Assembly (NCBI RefSeq): GCF_013403865.1
Contig: NZ_JABFDK010000007.1
Coordinates: 1-64,000, forward strand
DNA: 64,000 bases
DNA from: Winogradskyella costae
GTDB lineage: Bacteria; Bacteroidota; Bacteroidia; Flavobacteriales; Flavobacteriaceae
Direction of reading: 5' to 3'
Positions 55,196-63,749 of this stretch are shown piece by piece. Under the pieces are notes generated by a model. It saw nothing but the letters and a program-made list of their open reading frames with translations, did no database searches and had not been told where the DNA came from. The translations under genes and the position numbers were made by a program. Each line of letters begins with the position of its first letter. Positions within the stretch are counted from its first letter, which is position 1.

Positions 55196-56767
55196 ATGAA
55201 AAAATTTACTTTTCTTTTCCTGATGCTATCAGTAGTATTAGGTTACTCGCAAGGGCCGGCAGATAATGCGGCAACACCACCAACGAGAGACGCAGTCGAT
55301 GTGATTTCAATCTTTAGTGATGAATATGCTAATGTAATGGGTACGGATTTTAATCCAAATTGGGGTCAATCTGGTTTTGGCGTAGCAAATACTGCTTTCG
55401 ATCCAGGTACTGGAAACTTAGCTTTAGGTTATCCAAATTTCAATTATCAAGGAGTTCAATTCGGAAGCGTTCAAAATATCTCATCTATGGAGTTTTTGCA
55501 TGTTGATATTTGGATTGATGGTACCTTTAATCCTAATGTATTTGTAATTAGTTCGGGAGCAGAAATTGCTCATGGAATAACAAATGCAGGATCAGGTACG
55601 TGGACAAGTGTAGATATTCCTGTTTCAGGAATCACTGGAGACTTATCAAACGCTATTCAGTTTAAATTTGATAATGGTAATGGGTCTTCTGATGGCATTT
55701 ATGTAGATAACTTATATTTTTGGAAAAATCCAACAGCACCTGGATCAGATGCTACTTTAAGCGATTTACAAATTGATGCTACAACAATTAATGGTTTTAG
55801 TTCGGGTGTTTTTAATTACAATTATGGTTTATCTCCAGGTATAACAGATATTCCTCAAATTACTGCGGCAACTTCAACAGATGCAACAGCGACATCTGTA
55901 ACGATAAATCAAGCTACTGCACTTCCTGGTAATGCAAGTGTTGTAGTTGTTTCACAAAATGGATTGATTACAGAGACTTATACAGTTTCATTTACTTTTG
56001 AAGGTCCTCCTTCAGCGGCAACAGATCCAATAGCTAGAAATGCGTGGGATGTTATTTCTTTGTATAGCGATGCTTACACTGACGTTGCTAGTACATTTGA
56101 TGCAGGTTGGTGTGGATTTTCTTCTGTTGAAGAAGTTATGATTTTTGGTAATCCAACTCAAAAATACTTAAATAATGCTTGTCAAGGAATAGTATTAGAT
56201 ACAGCTGTTGATGCTAGTACTTTTAATGCTGCTGCGGGTACTAATTTACATGTTGATGTTTATATAGAAGCTGGTACTGATTTAGTTTCTTCTGTTTTTA
56301 ATTTGAAATTAGTAAATCAGCCAGGTGGTGCAGCATTCGAAATTAATTTAAATGCTGGTTCTTCTCCTGCTTTAGTAGCTGGTAGCTGGATGTCAATTGA
56401 TATCCCTTTAGATTTAACCACTTTTACTGGTTTTAAAGAATTTGGTATCACCTCTAATCTTCCAAGTAAGGTATGGTATGACAACTTATATGTTTATAGA
56501 GCACCAACGACGTTAAGTACTAACGAATTTGAATTAGAAAATGTGAGTGTATATCCAAATCCTACAAATTCAGTTTGGAATATTCAAACTACCAATCAGA
56601 GCATTAGTTCAGTACAGGTGTTTGATGTATTAGGAAAGCAAGTTGTTTCTATGACTCCAAATTCAACTGATGTGTCAATTGATGCTTCTGGTTTAATCAA
56701 AGGAATTTATATTGCTAAGATTATTTCTGACAATGGAATTAAAACAATTAAGTTAATTAAAAAATAA
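55196..56767 (+). CDS. T9SS-secreted multi-domain glycan-binding protein (predicted)
   Basis: This 523-aa protein has a signal peptide (ending LGYSQ). A VISIFSDEYANV-type domain comes next (about 36-178), then a cadherin-like or Ig-like domain (about 183-272, SDATLSDLQIDATTINGFS). A second, more diverged domain of the first type follows (about 286-435), and a type A T9SS sorting domain ends the chain (about 445-523; VYPNPTNSVWNI, GLIKGIYIAKI, TIKLIKK). No catalytic motif is visible. The first domain shares the phrase NPxWGQ and the closing YVDNLYF strand with the lipoprotein at 43124. The protein is probably secreted to the surface through the T9SS and binds the same glucan; the binding role is inferred. 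Confidence 0.8.
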   Translation: MKKFTFLFLMLSVVLGYSQGPADNAATPPTRDAVDVISIFSDEYANVMGTDFNPNWGQSGFGVANTAFDPGTGNLALGYPNFNYQGVQFGSVQNISSMEFLHVDIWIDGTFNPNVFVISSGAEIAHGITNAGSGTWTSVDIPVSGITGDLSNAIQFKFDNGNGSSDGIYVDNLYFWKNPTAPGSDATLSDLQIDATTINGFSSGVFNYNYGLSPGITDIPQITAATSTDATATSVTINQATALPGNASVVVVSQNGLITETYTVSFTFEGPPSAATDPIARNAWDVISLYSDAYTDVASTFDAGWCGFSSVEEVMIFGNPTQKYLNNACQGIVLDTAVDASTFNAAAGTNLHVDVYIEAGTDLVSSVFNLKLVNQPGGAAFEINLNAGSSPALVAGSWMSIDIPLDLTTFTGFKEFGITSNLPSKVWYDNLYVYRAPTTLSTNEFELENVSVYPNPTNSVWNIQTTNQSISSVQVFDVLGKQVVSMTPNSTDVSIDASGLIKGIYIAKIISDNGIKTIKLIKK

Positions 56768-56829
56768 TCGCATTATTTACAGGAAGGTTGCTAATAGATA
56801 CCCTCCATTAAATTAAAGCTTAGTTTAGG

Positions 56830-56872
56830 AGCGATTAGATGAGCTAAAATTCATTTAATCGCTTCTTATTTT
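56830..56872 (+). terminator. Intrinsic terminator after the T9SS binding-protein gene
   Basis: AGCGATTAGATGA (56830-56842) pairs with TCATTTAATCGCT (56851-56863) with one G-T pair; the loop is 8 nt and TCTTATTTT follows. It lies 63 bp beyond the stop codon. Confidence 0.8.
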
Positions 56873-57184
56873 AAACATTAAGCTTAGGATTTTTTTTAAC
56901 AAGAGTTAAAGTTTTAATTCAATTAGATACTGTGTTAGTTAATGTGTATTTTAATACTATTAACTCAAGTTAGAATTCAAAAATAAATTATAAATCAGTA
57001 ATACTGAAGACGTAATTATCAGTTTGAATAAGCCTATGTTAACACCCCTAATTCAGATAAAAAGATAATTGATACTAGTGATGTCAATAAGACTATTTGT
57101 TAAGCTCAAAAATCTATTAAAAATGACTCTCAAATAAATAAAACTTGTTAAAAACTAGTTTGAATATTTTTTAATAAGAATTAT
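56873..57184. other. Non-coding stretch upstream of the LacI-type gene
   Basis: About 310 AT-rich bases contain no convincing coding frame. Nothing beyond the palindrome at its right end (listed separately) could be assigned. It should hold the promoter of the LacI-type gene. Confidence 0.5.
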
Positions 57185-57209
57185 AAAGAGCGTATATTAT
57201 ACGCTCTTT
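57185..57209 (+). promoter_or_regulatory. 25-bp perfect palindrome upstream of the LacI-type regulator
   Basis: AAAGAGCGTATA (57185-57196) and TATACGCTCTTT (57198-57209) are perfect inverted copies around a single T, ending 25 bp before the ATG. It could be an autoregulatory operator, or a hairpin in the leader acting as an attenuator. It lacks the central CG typical of many LacI operators. Confidence 0.5.
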
Positions 57210-57234
57210 CTCGATTATATAAAAGATTAAAATA

Positions 57235-58236
57235 ATGACGACACTTAAAGAATTAGCTGCCCTTTTAAATATTTCAGTTTCAACCGTTTCAAAAGCGTTA
57301 AATGACAGTCATGAAATTAGTGAGAATACTAGGGTCCGAGTCAAAGAACTTGCCACTAAACTTAACTATAGACCTAATAGAATAGCACAGCAATTAAAAA
57401 CTAATAAAACTAAAATTATTGGCGTTATTCTTCCGACGGTTACTAACCCGTTTTTTGCGGAAGTATTACATGGTATAGAAAAAACAGCCACGAATAACGA
57501 CTATGATATCATTGTTTGTTTATCTAATGAAACCTTGCATAAAGAAAAACGAAGTTTAGATCTTTTAGCTAATGGAAGTGTTGATGGGTTTATAATAGCA
57601 GTAGCAAGAGAGAGTCAAGTCAAAGAACAAACAGATCATATAAAGTCTGCTATAAAAAGTAAATTACCTGTATTAATGTTTGATAGAGTCGTTGATGATA
57701 TTGAATGTAATAAAGTAATAGTCGATGATTTTCAATCTGTTTACGACGCTACTGAACATTTAATAGTGAAAGAAAAACGAAAAAACATTCTGCTGGTAAG
57801 TAATATAGAAGAACTCAGTGTTGGTCAACTTAGAATGAGTGGTTACACAAAAGCTTTAGAAGATCATAATTTAGATCTCCATATTTTAAAATTAGATAAT
57901 GCTGTTGATACTGATGTAGAAAAGCGAATATATGATTACTTAAAGGAGAATACCTCCATCGACGCTATTCTGTCAATTGATCATATTACAGGTATTGTTG
58001 CGATTAATATGGCTAAAAAGTTAGGTAAAAACATTCCTAAAGATTTGTCTGTAGTTGGTTTTGGTTACGAGCATACACAATTACTTTCGAGTCCAAAAAT
58101 TTCTATTATCCATCAAAAAGCACATAAGATAGGAGAGATGTCTACAGAATTATTGATTGATAATATTAAAGATGAAAATTTAAAAATGAAAACTATTGTA
58201 GTGCCTAGCGAGTTAAAACTAAGTGAATCATCGTAA
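57235..58236 (+). CDS. LacI family transcriptional regulator
   Basis: This 333-aa protein has the LacI helix-turn-helix and hinge at the N-terminus (TTLKELAALLNISVSTVSKALND, read in part; YRPNRIAQQLKTNKTK). A periplasmic-binding-protein-like sensor domain follows (about 60-333; IGVILPTVTNPFFAEVLHGIE, PVLMFDRVVDDIE, DLSVVGFGYEHTQLLSSPKIS). LacI members usually release DNA on binding a sugar. It is the last gene of the glucan locus, so it may repress part of it, but its 467-bp separation leaves this open. A perfect palindrome just upstream may be its own operator. Confidence 0.93.
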   Translation: MTTLKELAALLNISVSTVSKALNDSHEISENTRVRVKELATKLNYRPNRIAQQLKTNKTKIIGVILPTVTNPFFAEVLHGIEKTATNNDYDIIVCLSNETLHKEKRSLDLLANGSVDGFIIAVARESQVKEQTDHIKSAIKSKLPVLMFDRVVDDIECNKVIVDDFQSVYDATEHLIVKEKRKNILLVSNIEELSVGQLRMSGYTKALEDHNLDLHILKLDNAVDTDVEKRIYDYLKENTSIDAILSIDHITGIVAINMAKKLGKNIPKDLSVVGFGYEHTQLLSSPKISIIHQKAHKIGEMSTELLIDNIKDENLKMKTIVVPSELKLSESS

Positions 58237-58260
58237 ACTAAATTTTAAAAATAGGGCATA

Positions 58261-58293
58261 AAAAAAAGCTTGATAAAAATCAAGCTCATTTTT
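58261..58293. terminator. Bidirectional intrinsic terminator between the LacI-type gene and the repeat lipoprotein
   Basis: AGCTTGAT (58267-58274) and ATCAAGCT (58279-58286) form an 8-bp stem with an AAAA loop, with an A-run to the left and T-rich sequence to the right. It serves the two convergent genes. Confidence 0.85.
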
Positions 58294-58312
58294 ATTTTAA
58301 AGGGATATGATA

Positions 58313-58747
58313 TTACAAACCTTTAACTTTATCTGCAGCCTTAGTTGCAGCGTCGTTACCAGCTTTTTTAGCTGAATCCACCGCGTCAGTACCGGCTTTT
58401 TTTGCACCATCAACTGCATTGTTAGCAGCATCTTTTGCATCGTTAGCCATGTCATTAGCTCCTTCTTTAGCGCTGTCAAATGCATCACCTGCTGCAGTTT
58501 CAGCGTCATCCATAGCATCACCTGCATCGTCCATAGTATCTTCCATAGCGTCTCCTGCATCATCAATAGTATCTTCTATTGCGTCACCAGCGTCATCCAT
58601 AGCATCACCAGTATCATCTATAGCATCACCTGTAGCATCTGAAGCGTTTTCTACTGCGTCTTCTGCTTTGTCAGCTGTTTCTCTACAAGAAGTAAATGAT
58701 AATCCTAATACGGCAACTAGTGCTAAACTTAATACAACTTTTTTCAT
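58313..58747 (-). CDS. Acidic, alanine/aspartate-rich repeat lipoprotein (LEA/apolipoprotein-like)
   Basis: This 144-aa protein has a lipoprotein signal peptide (SFTSC, Cys21). The rest consists of short repeats: GDAIDDT/GDAMDDA 7-residue units and 11-residue units such as GDAIEDTIDDA and GDAMEDTMDDA. A more basic tail follows (AKKAGTDAVDSAKKAGND). Eleven-residue periodicity with Ala on one face and Asp/Lys on the other is the pattern of late-embryogenesis-abundant (group 3) and apolipoprotein-type amphipathic helices. Such proteins often respond to osmotic or drying stress, which here is only inference. The biased codons create long open frames on both strands; only this frame has a signal peptide. 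A promoter-like pair lies upstream. Confidence 0.8.
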   Translation of the reverse strand: MKKVVLSLALVAVLGLSFTSCRETADKAEDAVENASDATGDAIDDTGDAMDDAGDAIEDTIDDAGDAMEDTMDDAGDAMDDAETAAGDAFDSAKEGANDMANDAKDAANNAVDGAKKAGTDAVDSAKKAGNDAATKAADKVKGL

Positions 58748-58781
58748 TTTATTGGTTTTAGTGTTAATTTATGTTAATATA

Positions 58782-58810
58782 CGAAAATAATAATTTAAGT
58801 GAATTATCAA
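58782..58810 (-). promoter_or_regulatory. Candidate promoter for the repeat lipoprotein
   Basis: On the minus strand TTG (58808-58810), an 18-bp spacer and TATTTTCG (58782-58789) fit TTG-N19-TAnnTTTG with one mismatch. The ATG is 34 bp downstream. Confidence 0.45.
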
Positions 58811-59079
58811 TATCTTTTATTGATTAATCTTCGTACATCGTTGCTATATACGTTTGTAGTAATGCATTTGGATTTTATGCCTTGGATTATTTTCGATTTT
58901 AATTACTTTTATGATGACGATAACGCAATAATTTTAATTCAAGAACCGATAAAGACGACTTAAGATAATCTTAAGTTCTAAAATTTAAGAATTTGGGTTA
59001 ATCTAAATTCACATTCAGTGACAAACTTGTAACTCAGAAACATATATTTACCAGAAGAAATTTTTTAAAATAGATCAAC
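58811..59079. other. Non-coding stretch between divergent genes
   Basis: Together with 58748-58810 this 332-bp gap separates the repeat lipoprotein and the M20 peptidase genes. Apart from the candidate promoter listed, no gene, repeat or clear plus-strand promoter was found; TATATTTA at 59043-59050 is only a near match to the -7 box. Confidence 0.5.
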
Positions 59080-60399
59080 ATGACTTTAAAATCCAATTAT
59101 AAAAATTCACTTTTCATTGCTGTCTTATGCGTTTCACTTTTGGGTTTTTCTCAAAATAACAGAATAGAAAAAAGCATTATAGAAGCGGTTGATAAGCATA
59201 CTGAAAACGCTATTGACTTGATTAAAGAATCAGTCAATATTAATAGCGGCACTATGAATTTTAAAGGTGTAAAAACCGTAGGACGTTTATTTCAAAAGGA
59301 ATTAGATAAATTAGGGTTTAAAACCGAATTAACAAATGGTGATGCTTATGGCAGAGCCGGACATTTAATAGCCACAAGAAAAGGAAAAAAAGGACCAAAG
59401 TTTTTAATGATTGGTCATTTAGATACGGTTTTTGAACTAGAAAGTCCTTTTCAAGAATACACTATGCTCAATGATTCTATAATGAAAGGGCCTGGAGTTG
59501 CCGACATGAAAGGTGGTGACGTTATCATCATTTTAGCCATGCAAGCGCTACACGAAGCCGGACTTTTAAATGATATGTCTGTCGAAATCGTCATGACGGG
59601 CGATGAAGAAAAAAGTGGAGATCCTTTAGAATTGTCTAAAAAAGCGTTAATCGATGCTGCAAAACGTGCAGATATTGCTTTAGGCTTCGAAAATGGAGAT
59701 AACAATCCAAAGACAATAGTAGTTTCTAGAAGAGGTTCTGCAGATTGGCAACTTAAAGTTACTGGGAATCCAGCGCATTCTTCACAAATCTTCACGGAAG
59801 CTATTGGAGCAGGAGCCATATATGAAACGTCTCGAATTTTAAATGAATTTTACGTTCAGTTAGCTAAAGAAAAAGATTTAACTTTTAATCCGGGATTCAT
59901 TATTGGAGGTACAACGTTACAGCCGGATGACGATGGAACGGGAGGACATGCCTTTGGAAAAGCGAATGTGGTATCTCAAGACGTTATTGTTAGAGGAGAT
60001 TTAAGAGCGGTGTCTTTAGACCAATTAACAAAAGCTAAAGCAACAATGGAAAAGATTGTTTCAGAAAATTATCCGAAAACGAAAGCGGAATTAACATTTG
60101 CGGCAGGAGCGTATCCTCCATTGACAAAAACCGATGGGAATGTAAAGTTATTGGGGTATTACAATATCGTAAGTCAAGATTTAGGCTTTGGACCTGTTAC
60201 TGCTGTAAATCCAAGAAATGCAGGTGCTGCAGATATTTCATTTACATCAGAATATGTAGAGATGGCAATCGATGGTTTAGGACTTACGGGTGGTGGAGAT
60301 GACCATACAATTAATGAAACCGGGGATTTAAACACGGTGGCGATACAAGCAAAAATAACCGCAGTGTTGATGTATAGGTTAGTGAATTCTAAATTGTAG
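59080..60399 (+). CDS. M20 family metallopeptidase (CPG2-like), exported
   Basis: This 439-aa protein has a signal peptide (ending LLGFSQ) and an M20 di-zinc peptidase domain with the usual dimerisation insert. Predicted metal ligands and catalytic residues are His113 and Asp115 (GHLDTVFE), Asp142 (VADMKGGD), Glu176-Glu177 (TGDEEKSG) and a C-terminal His (GDDHTINE). The pattern is close to glutamate carboxypeptidase (CPG2)-type enzymes that remove C-terminal Glu or similar residues. The substrate cannot be deduced. It is monocistronic. Confidence 0.92.
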   Translation: MTLKSNYKNSLFIAVLCVSLLGFSQNNRIEKSIIEAVDKHTENAIDLIKESVNINSGTMNFKGVKTVGRLFQKELDKLGFKTELTNGDAYGRAGHLIATRKGKKGPKFLMIGHLDTVFELESPFQEYTMLNDSIMKGPGVADMKGGDVIIILAMQALHEAGLLNDMSVEIVMTGDEEKSGDPLELSKKALIDAAKRADIALGFENGDNNPKTIVVSRRGSADWQLKVTGNPAHSSQIFTEAIGAGAIYETSRILNEFYVQLAKEKDLTFNPGFIIGGTTLQPDDDGTGGHAFGKANVVSQDVIVRGDLRAVSLDQLTKAKATMEKIVSENYPKTKAELTFAAGAYPPLTKTDGNVKLLGYYNIVSQDLGFGPVTAVNPRNAGAADISFTSEYVEMAIDGLGLTGGGDDHTINETGDLNTVAIQAKITAVLMYRLVNSKL

Positions 60400-60621
60400 A
60401 ATAAAAATTCATAAAAAAAGACTTTACTACTTTTATGTTGTTTAAAATTGGAATTTACTCAAATATTTAGAGTATAATACAGTAAGTAATTTAGATGGTG
60501 CTGCCAGTAAAGAACAAGGTATTTAAAAAGTTTATTTAATAAAATTAAAAAGTAGTGTAGCTATTCAACTTTTAAGATTAGTAAAGAAAATAGGAGGACT
60601 TAATTATATGTATTTGAAACT

Positions 60622-61224
60622 ATGGACTTATTTAATTCAGAAATAGAATCTAATCTTTTACCATTTGATGGTGAAGTCAATTATTATGGTTCCATAATGT
60701 CTATTGAAAAAGCACAAGATTATTACGAAAAATTACTTCAACATATCAATTGGAGGAATGATAAAGCCATCATTTTTGGAAAATTAATTATCACGAAGCG
60801 AAAAGTAGCTTGGTACGGAGACCAACCCTTCGATTATACCTATTCTAAAACTACAAAATCGGCACTACCCTGGACTAAAGAGCTTTTAGAACTTAAGGAA
60901 ATGGTAGAAGCCAAAACAGGAGAAACTTTTAACTCTTGCTTACTTAATTTATACCATAGTGGAGAAGAAGGTATGGCTTGGCATAGTGATGGCGAAAAGG
61001 ATTTAAAAAAGAATGGAGCCATTGCGTCTTTAAGTTTTGGTGCAGAACGTAAATTCTTATTTAAAAATAAAGAGACTAAGCAAAATGTTTCTGTTCAGTT
61101 GGAAAAAGGCAGTTTGTTAGTGATGAAAGGATCAACTCAAACCCATTGGGTACATCGCTTGCCACCAACTAAAAAAGTAAAAACACCGAGAATAAACTTA
61201 ACGTTTCGAACTATAGAATATTAA
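60622..61224 (+). CDS. alkB: AlkB family 2-oxoglutarate/Fe(II)-dependent dioxygenase
   Basis: This 200-aa AlkB-type enzyme has the iron-binding HxD at His121 and Asp123 (MAWHSDGEKD), a later His in QTHWVHRLPP, and the 2-oxoglutarate-binding Arg segment PRINLTFR. YGDQPFDYTYS and LNLYHSGEEGM are typical of the AlkB/ALKBH2-like group, which removes alkyl groups from DNA bases. The annotated ATG is 60622; an upstream ATG at 60608 preceded by AGGAGG opens a 12-codon frame only. It is convergent with waaA, whose stop abuts its own. Confidence 0.9.
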   Translation: MDLFNSEIESNLLPFDGEVNYYGSIMSIEKAQDYYEKLLQHINWRNDKAIIFGKLIITKRKVAWYGDQPFDYTYSKTTKSALPWTKELLELKEMVEAKTGETFNSCLLNLYHSGEEGMAWHSDGEKDLKKNGAIASLSFGAERKFLFKNKETKQNVSVQLEKGSLLVMKGSTQTHWVHRLPPTKKVKTPRINLTFRTIEY

Positions 61225-62463
61225 TTAAGATTCTAAATAACCCATAATTTTTACGACAGCACCAATATTAGACTCAATATAAGATTTAGTAATCTCACCT
61301 TGTCTTTTTCTCAATTTAGCATCAGTAATTAAAGCGTTTAAAGAAGCATTGAAGGCTGAAGAACTAGCCAAACTAGTAACTCCTCCTAAATCAATAAGCG
61401 TTTTAGCTTCTGGAAATTTCTCATAGTTTTTTCCTATAAGAATTGGGATTCCAAATACTGCAGGTTCTAGTATATTATGCAAACCAGTTGTGCCTGCACC
61501 TCCACCAACGTAAGCCATGTCGGCATAGCTGTAAGCTTTACTTAAATAGCCAATAGTGTCTAAAATAAAGACCTTATAATCGGCTAAATTTTGATTTTCA
61601 GTTAATTCTGAATAACAAATCGTTTTTACGTTTAATTGCGATTTTAAAGAAGCCACATAACTTACCTTTATATTATGTGGAGCAATTACAAATTTTACAT
61701 CTAAATTTTCATTAGAATTAATAAAATCCATATATAATTTGTCATCATCTGGCCAAGAACTTCCAAAGACCATACATAATTTGTCATCTTTAAATTCTTC
61801 AATAAAAGAAACCGTATTATCAATTTTTAATTGATTTGAAACCCGATCAAATCGTGTATCTCCAGAAACGGAAACTGAATTATAATCAATACTTTTAAGT
61901 AATAATTTAGAATTCTCATCCTGTGTAAAAATATGATTGAATCCAAATAAAGCGGATTTAAGATAAGAACCGTACCATTTAAAAAAGGCTTGGTCTTTTC
62001 TAAATACAGCAGAAATTAAAATCGCATTTAAGTCGCGCTTTTTGATTTCATGTAGAAAATTAGGCCAGATTTCATACTTCACAAATAGAATATAATCAGG
62101 ATTCACGAAATCTAAAAACTGTTTAGCATTTGCAGTAGTATCTAGAGGAAGGTAAACCACAACATCCGCGATTTTTGAGTTTTTTCTAACCTCATAACCA
62201 GAAGGTGAAAAAAATGATAATACCACTTTATAGTTAGGATGTTTAGCTTTTAAAGCTTCAAAAACGGGCAAACCTTGTTCATATTCCCCCAAAGAAGCGC
62301 AATGAAACCAAAACGTTTTGTCTTGTGATGTAATAACATTTTCTAACTTCAAAAAGGTGTTTTTTCTACCTACAACACCTTGTTTCAATTTAGAATTGAA
62401 TAATGAAGCAATTTTAATAATAAAATCAGCTAAGTAAATTCCTATGGAATAGAGTCCTTTCAA
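61225..62463 (-). CDS. waaA: 3-deoxy-D-manno-octulosonic acid (Kdo) transferase
   Basis: This 412-aa enzyme adds Kdo to lipid A precursor at the inner membrane. An N-terminal hydrophobic anchor (about 3-20) is followed by the WaaA signature FWFHCASLGEYEQGLPVFEALK with its catalytic Glu. PDYILFVKYEIWPNFLHEI, VFGSSWPDDD and the nucleotide-sugar site AYVGGGAGTTGLHNILEPAVFGIPILIG are intact. Its stop codon directly abuts that of alkB, and it is divergent from the aminotransferase gene. The presence of surface-sugar genes to its right fits an LPS-related region. Confidence 0.95.
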   Translation of the reverse strand: MKGLYSIGIYLADFIIKIASLFNSKLKQGVVGRKNTFLKLENVITSQDKTFWFHCASLGEYEQGLPVFEALKAKHPNYKVVLSFFSPSGYEVRKNSKIADVVVYLPLDTTANAKQFLDFVNPDYILFVKYEIWPNFLHEIKKRDLNAILISAVFRKDQAFFKWYGSYLKSALFGFNHIFTQDENSKLLLKSIDYNSVSVSGDTRFDRVSNQLKIDNTVSFIEEFKDDKLCMVFGSSWPDDDKLYMDFINSNENLDVKFVIAPHNIKVSYVASLKSQLNVKTICYSELTENQNLADYKVFILDTIGYLSKAYSYADMAYVGGGAGTTGLHNILEPAVFGIPILIGKNYEKFPEAKTLIDLGGVTSLASSSAFNASLNALITDAKLRKRQGEITKSYIESNIGAVVKIMGYLES

Positions 62464-62587
62464 AAAAAAAGATTTGTGCTAAAATACATTTCTTTCAATT
62501 AAAAGCATTGGCTCAGCGCTTACAATTTCGTATTTTCGCTAAGAGCTTTATGCTTTTTTATATTTACACTAAAATGTAGTCTTCACG

Positions 62588-63748
62588 ATGAAAAAAATAC
62601 AGATGGTTGACCTTCAAAGTCAATATGCCAAAATTAAAGATATAGTAGATCCTTCGATTCAAGAAGTATTAGATAATGCCAGTTTTATTAATGGTCCTAA
62701 AGTCCATGAGTTTCAAAGAAATCTTGAGAATTATCTAGAAGTAAAACACGTCATTCCTTGTGCTAATGGAACAGATGCCTTGCAAATTGCGATGATGGGT
62801 TTAGGCTTACAGCCTGGTGATGAGGTCATAACAGCCGATTTTACATTCGCAGCTACGGTTGAGGTTATTGCGTTGTTGCAATTAACTCCGGTTTTGGTAG
62901 ATGTAGATCCTATTACATTTAATATTGATGTAGAGGCAATTAGGAAGGCAATTACACCAAAAACAAAAGCTATTGTGCCGGTTCATTTATTTGGTTTACC
63001 TGCCGCAATGGATGAGATTATGGAGTTAGCGAAAGCACATAACTTATTTGTAATTGAAGATAACGCACAGGCCATTGGCGCAAGTTATACACATAAAGAT
63101 GGTAGTAAAACAAAAACGGGCGCTATTGGACATGTGGCTTCTACATCGTTTTTTCCATCTAAAAATTTAGGCTGTTATGGAGATGGTGGTGCTATTTTTA
63201 CAAATGATGATGAGTTAGCACACAAGATTAGAGGTATTGTAAACCATGGAATGTATGAGCGTTACCATCATGATGTTGTCGGTGTAAACTCACGTTTAGA
63301 TTCTATTCAAGCAGCTGTTTTAGATGCTAAATTACCACATTTAGATGCATACAATAATGCAAGACGAGATGCTGCTAGAAAATATAGTGAGGCTTTTAAA
63401 AATCATCCAAATATTACCGTTCCATCTGGTTTAACAGAATGTGAAGGGATTTGTGATACATGCGATTGTCATGTATTTCATCAATATACACTTAATTTGA
63501 AAGGAGTAGATAGAGATGCACTTGTGGCACACTTACAATCGGCAAATATCCCATGTGGAGTATATTATCCAATTCCGCTACACAGACAAAAAGCATATAT
63601 GGATGATCGCTATAATGAATCAGATTTTCCAGTGACCAATGCGCTTATCCAATCGGTGATTTCGCTTCCCATGCATACAGAGTTAGACGATGAACAGATT
63701 GAATGTATTACAAGTACAATTTTAAAATTTATACAAGAGAATAAATAA
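62588..63748 (+). CDS. DegT/DnrJ/EryC1/StrS family sugar aminotransferase
   Basis: This 386-aa PLP-dependent enzyme has the DegT fold. [12 protein letters not shown] at the start, [26 protein letters not shown] and the PLP lysine Lys192 ([14 protein letters not shown]) are all present. [23 protein letters not shown] follows. Relatives transfer an amino group to UDP- or dTDP-linked keto-sugars for O-antigen or LPS. A cysteine-rich insert [11 protein letters not shown] (residues 285-295) is unusual for the basic fold and may bind a metal. The next gene, a GalE-like epimerase, starts one base after its stop. The sugar made is unknown; the WbpE-like subgroup is a possibility. Confidence 0.9.
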   Translation: MKKIQMVDLQSQYAKIKDIVDPSIQEVLDNASFINGPKVHEFQRNLENYLEVKHVIPCANGTDALQIAMMGLGLQPGDEVITADFTFAATVEVIALLQLTPVLVDVDPITFNIDVEAIRKAITPKTKAIVPVHLFGLPAAMDEIMELAKAHNLFVIEDNAQAIGASYTHKDGSKTKTGAIGHVASTSFFPSKNLGCYGDGGAIFTNDDELAHKIRGIVNHGMYERYHHDVVGVNSRLDSIQAAVLDAKLPHLDAYNNARRDAARKYSEAFKNHPNITVPSGLTECEGICDTCDCHVFHQYTLNLKGVDRDALVAHLQSANIPCGVYYPIPLHRQKAYMDDRYNESDFPVTNALIQSVISLPMHTELDDEQIECITSTILKFIQENK

Positions 63749-63749
63749 T

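Noticed and set aside
39669-56767. Search for SusC/SusD genes within the glucan locus
   Set aside because: No TonB-dependent receptor plug or SusD-like lipoprotein pattern was found in any gene, so none is reported.
58297-58790. Long open frames on both strands (58297-58566 minus, 58419-58790 plus) over the repeat lipoprotein
   Set aside because: They arise from the biased repeat codons; their products are low-complexity without a start context, and only the frame 58313-58747 has a lipoprotein signal.
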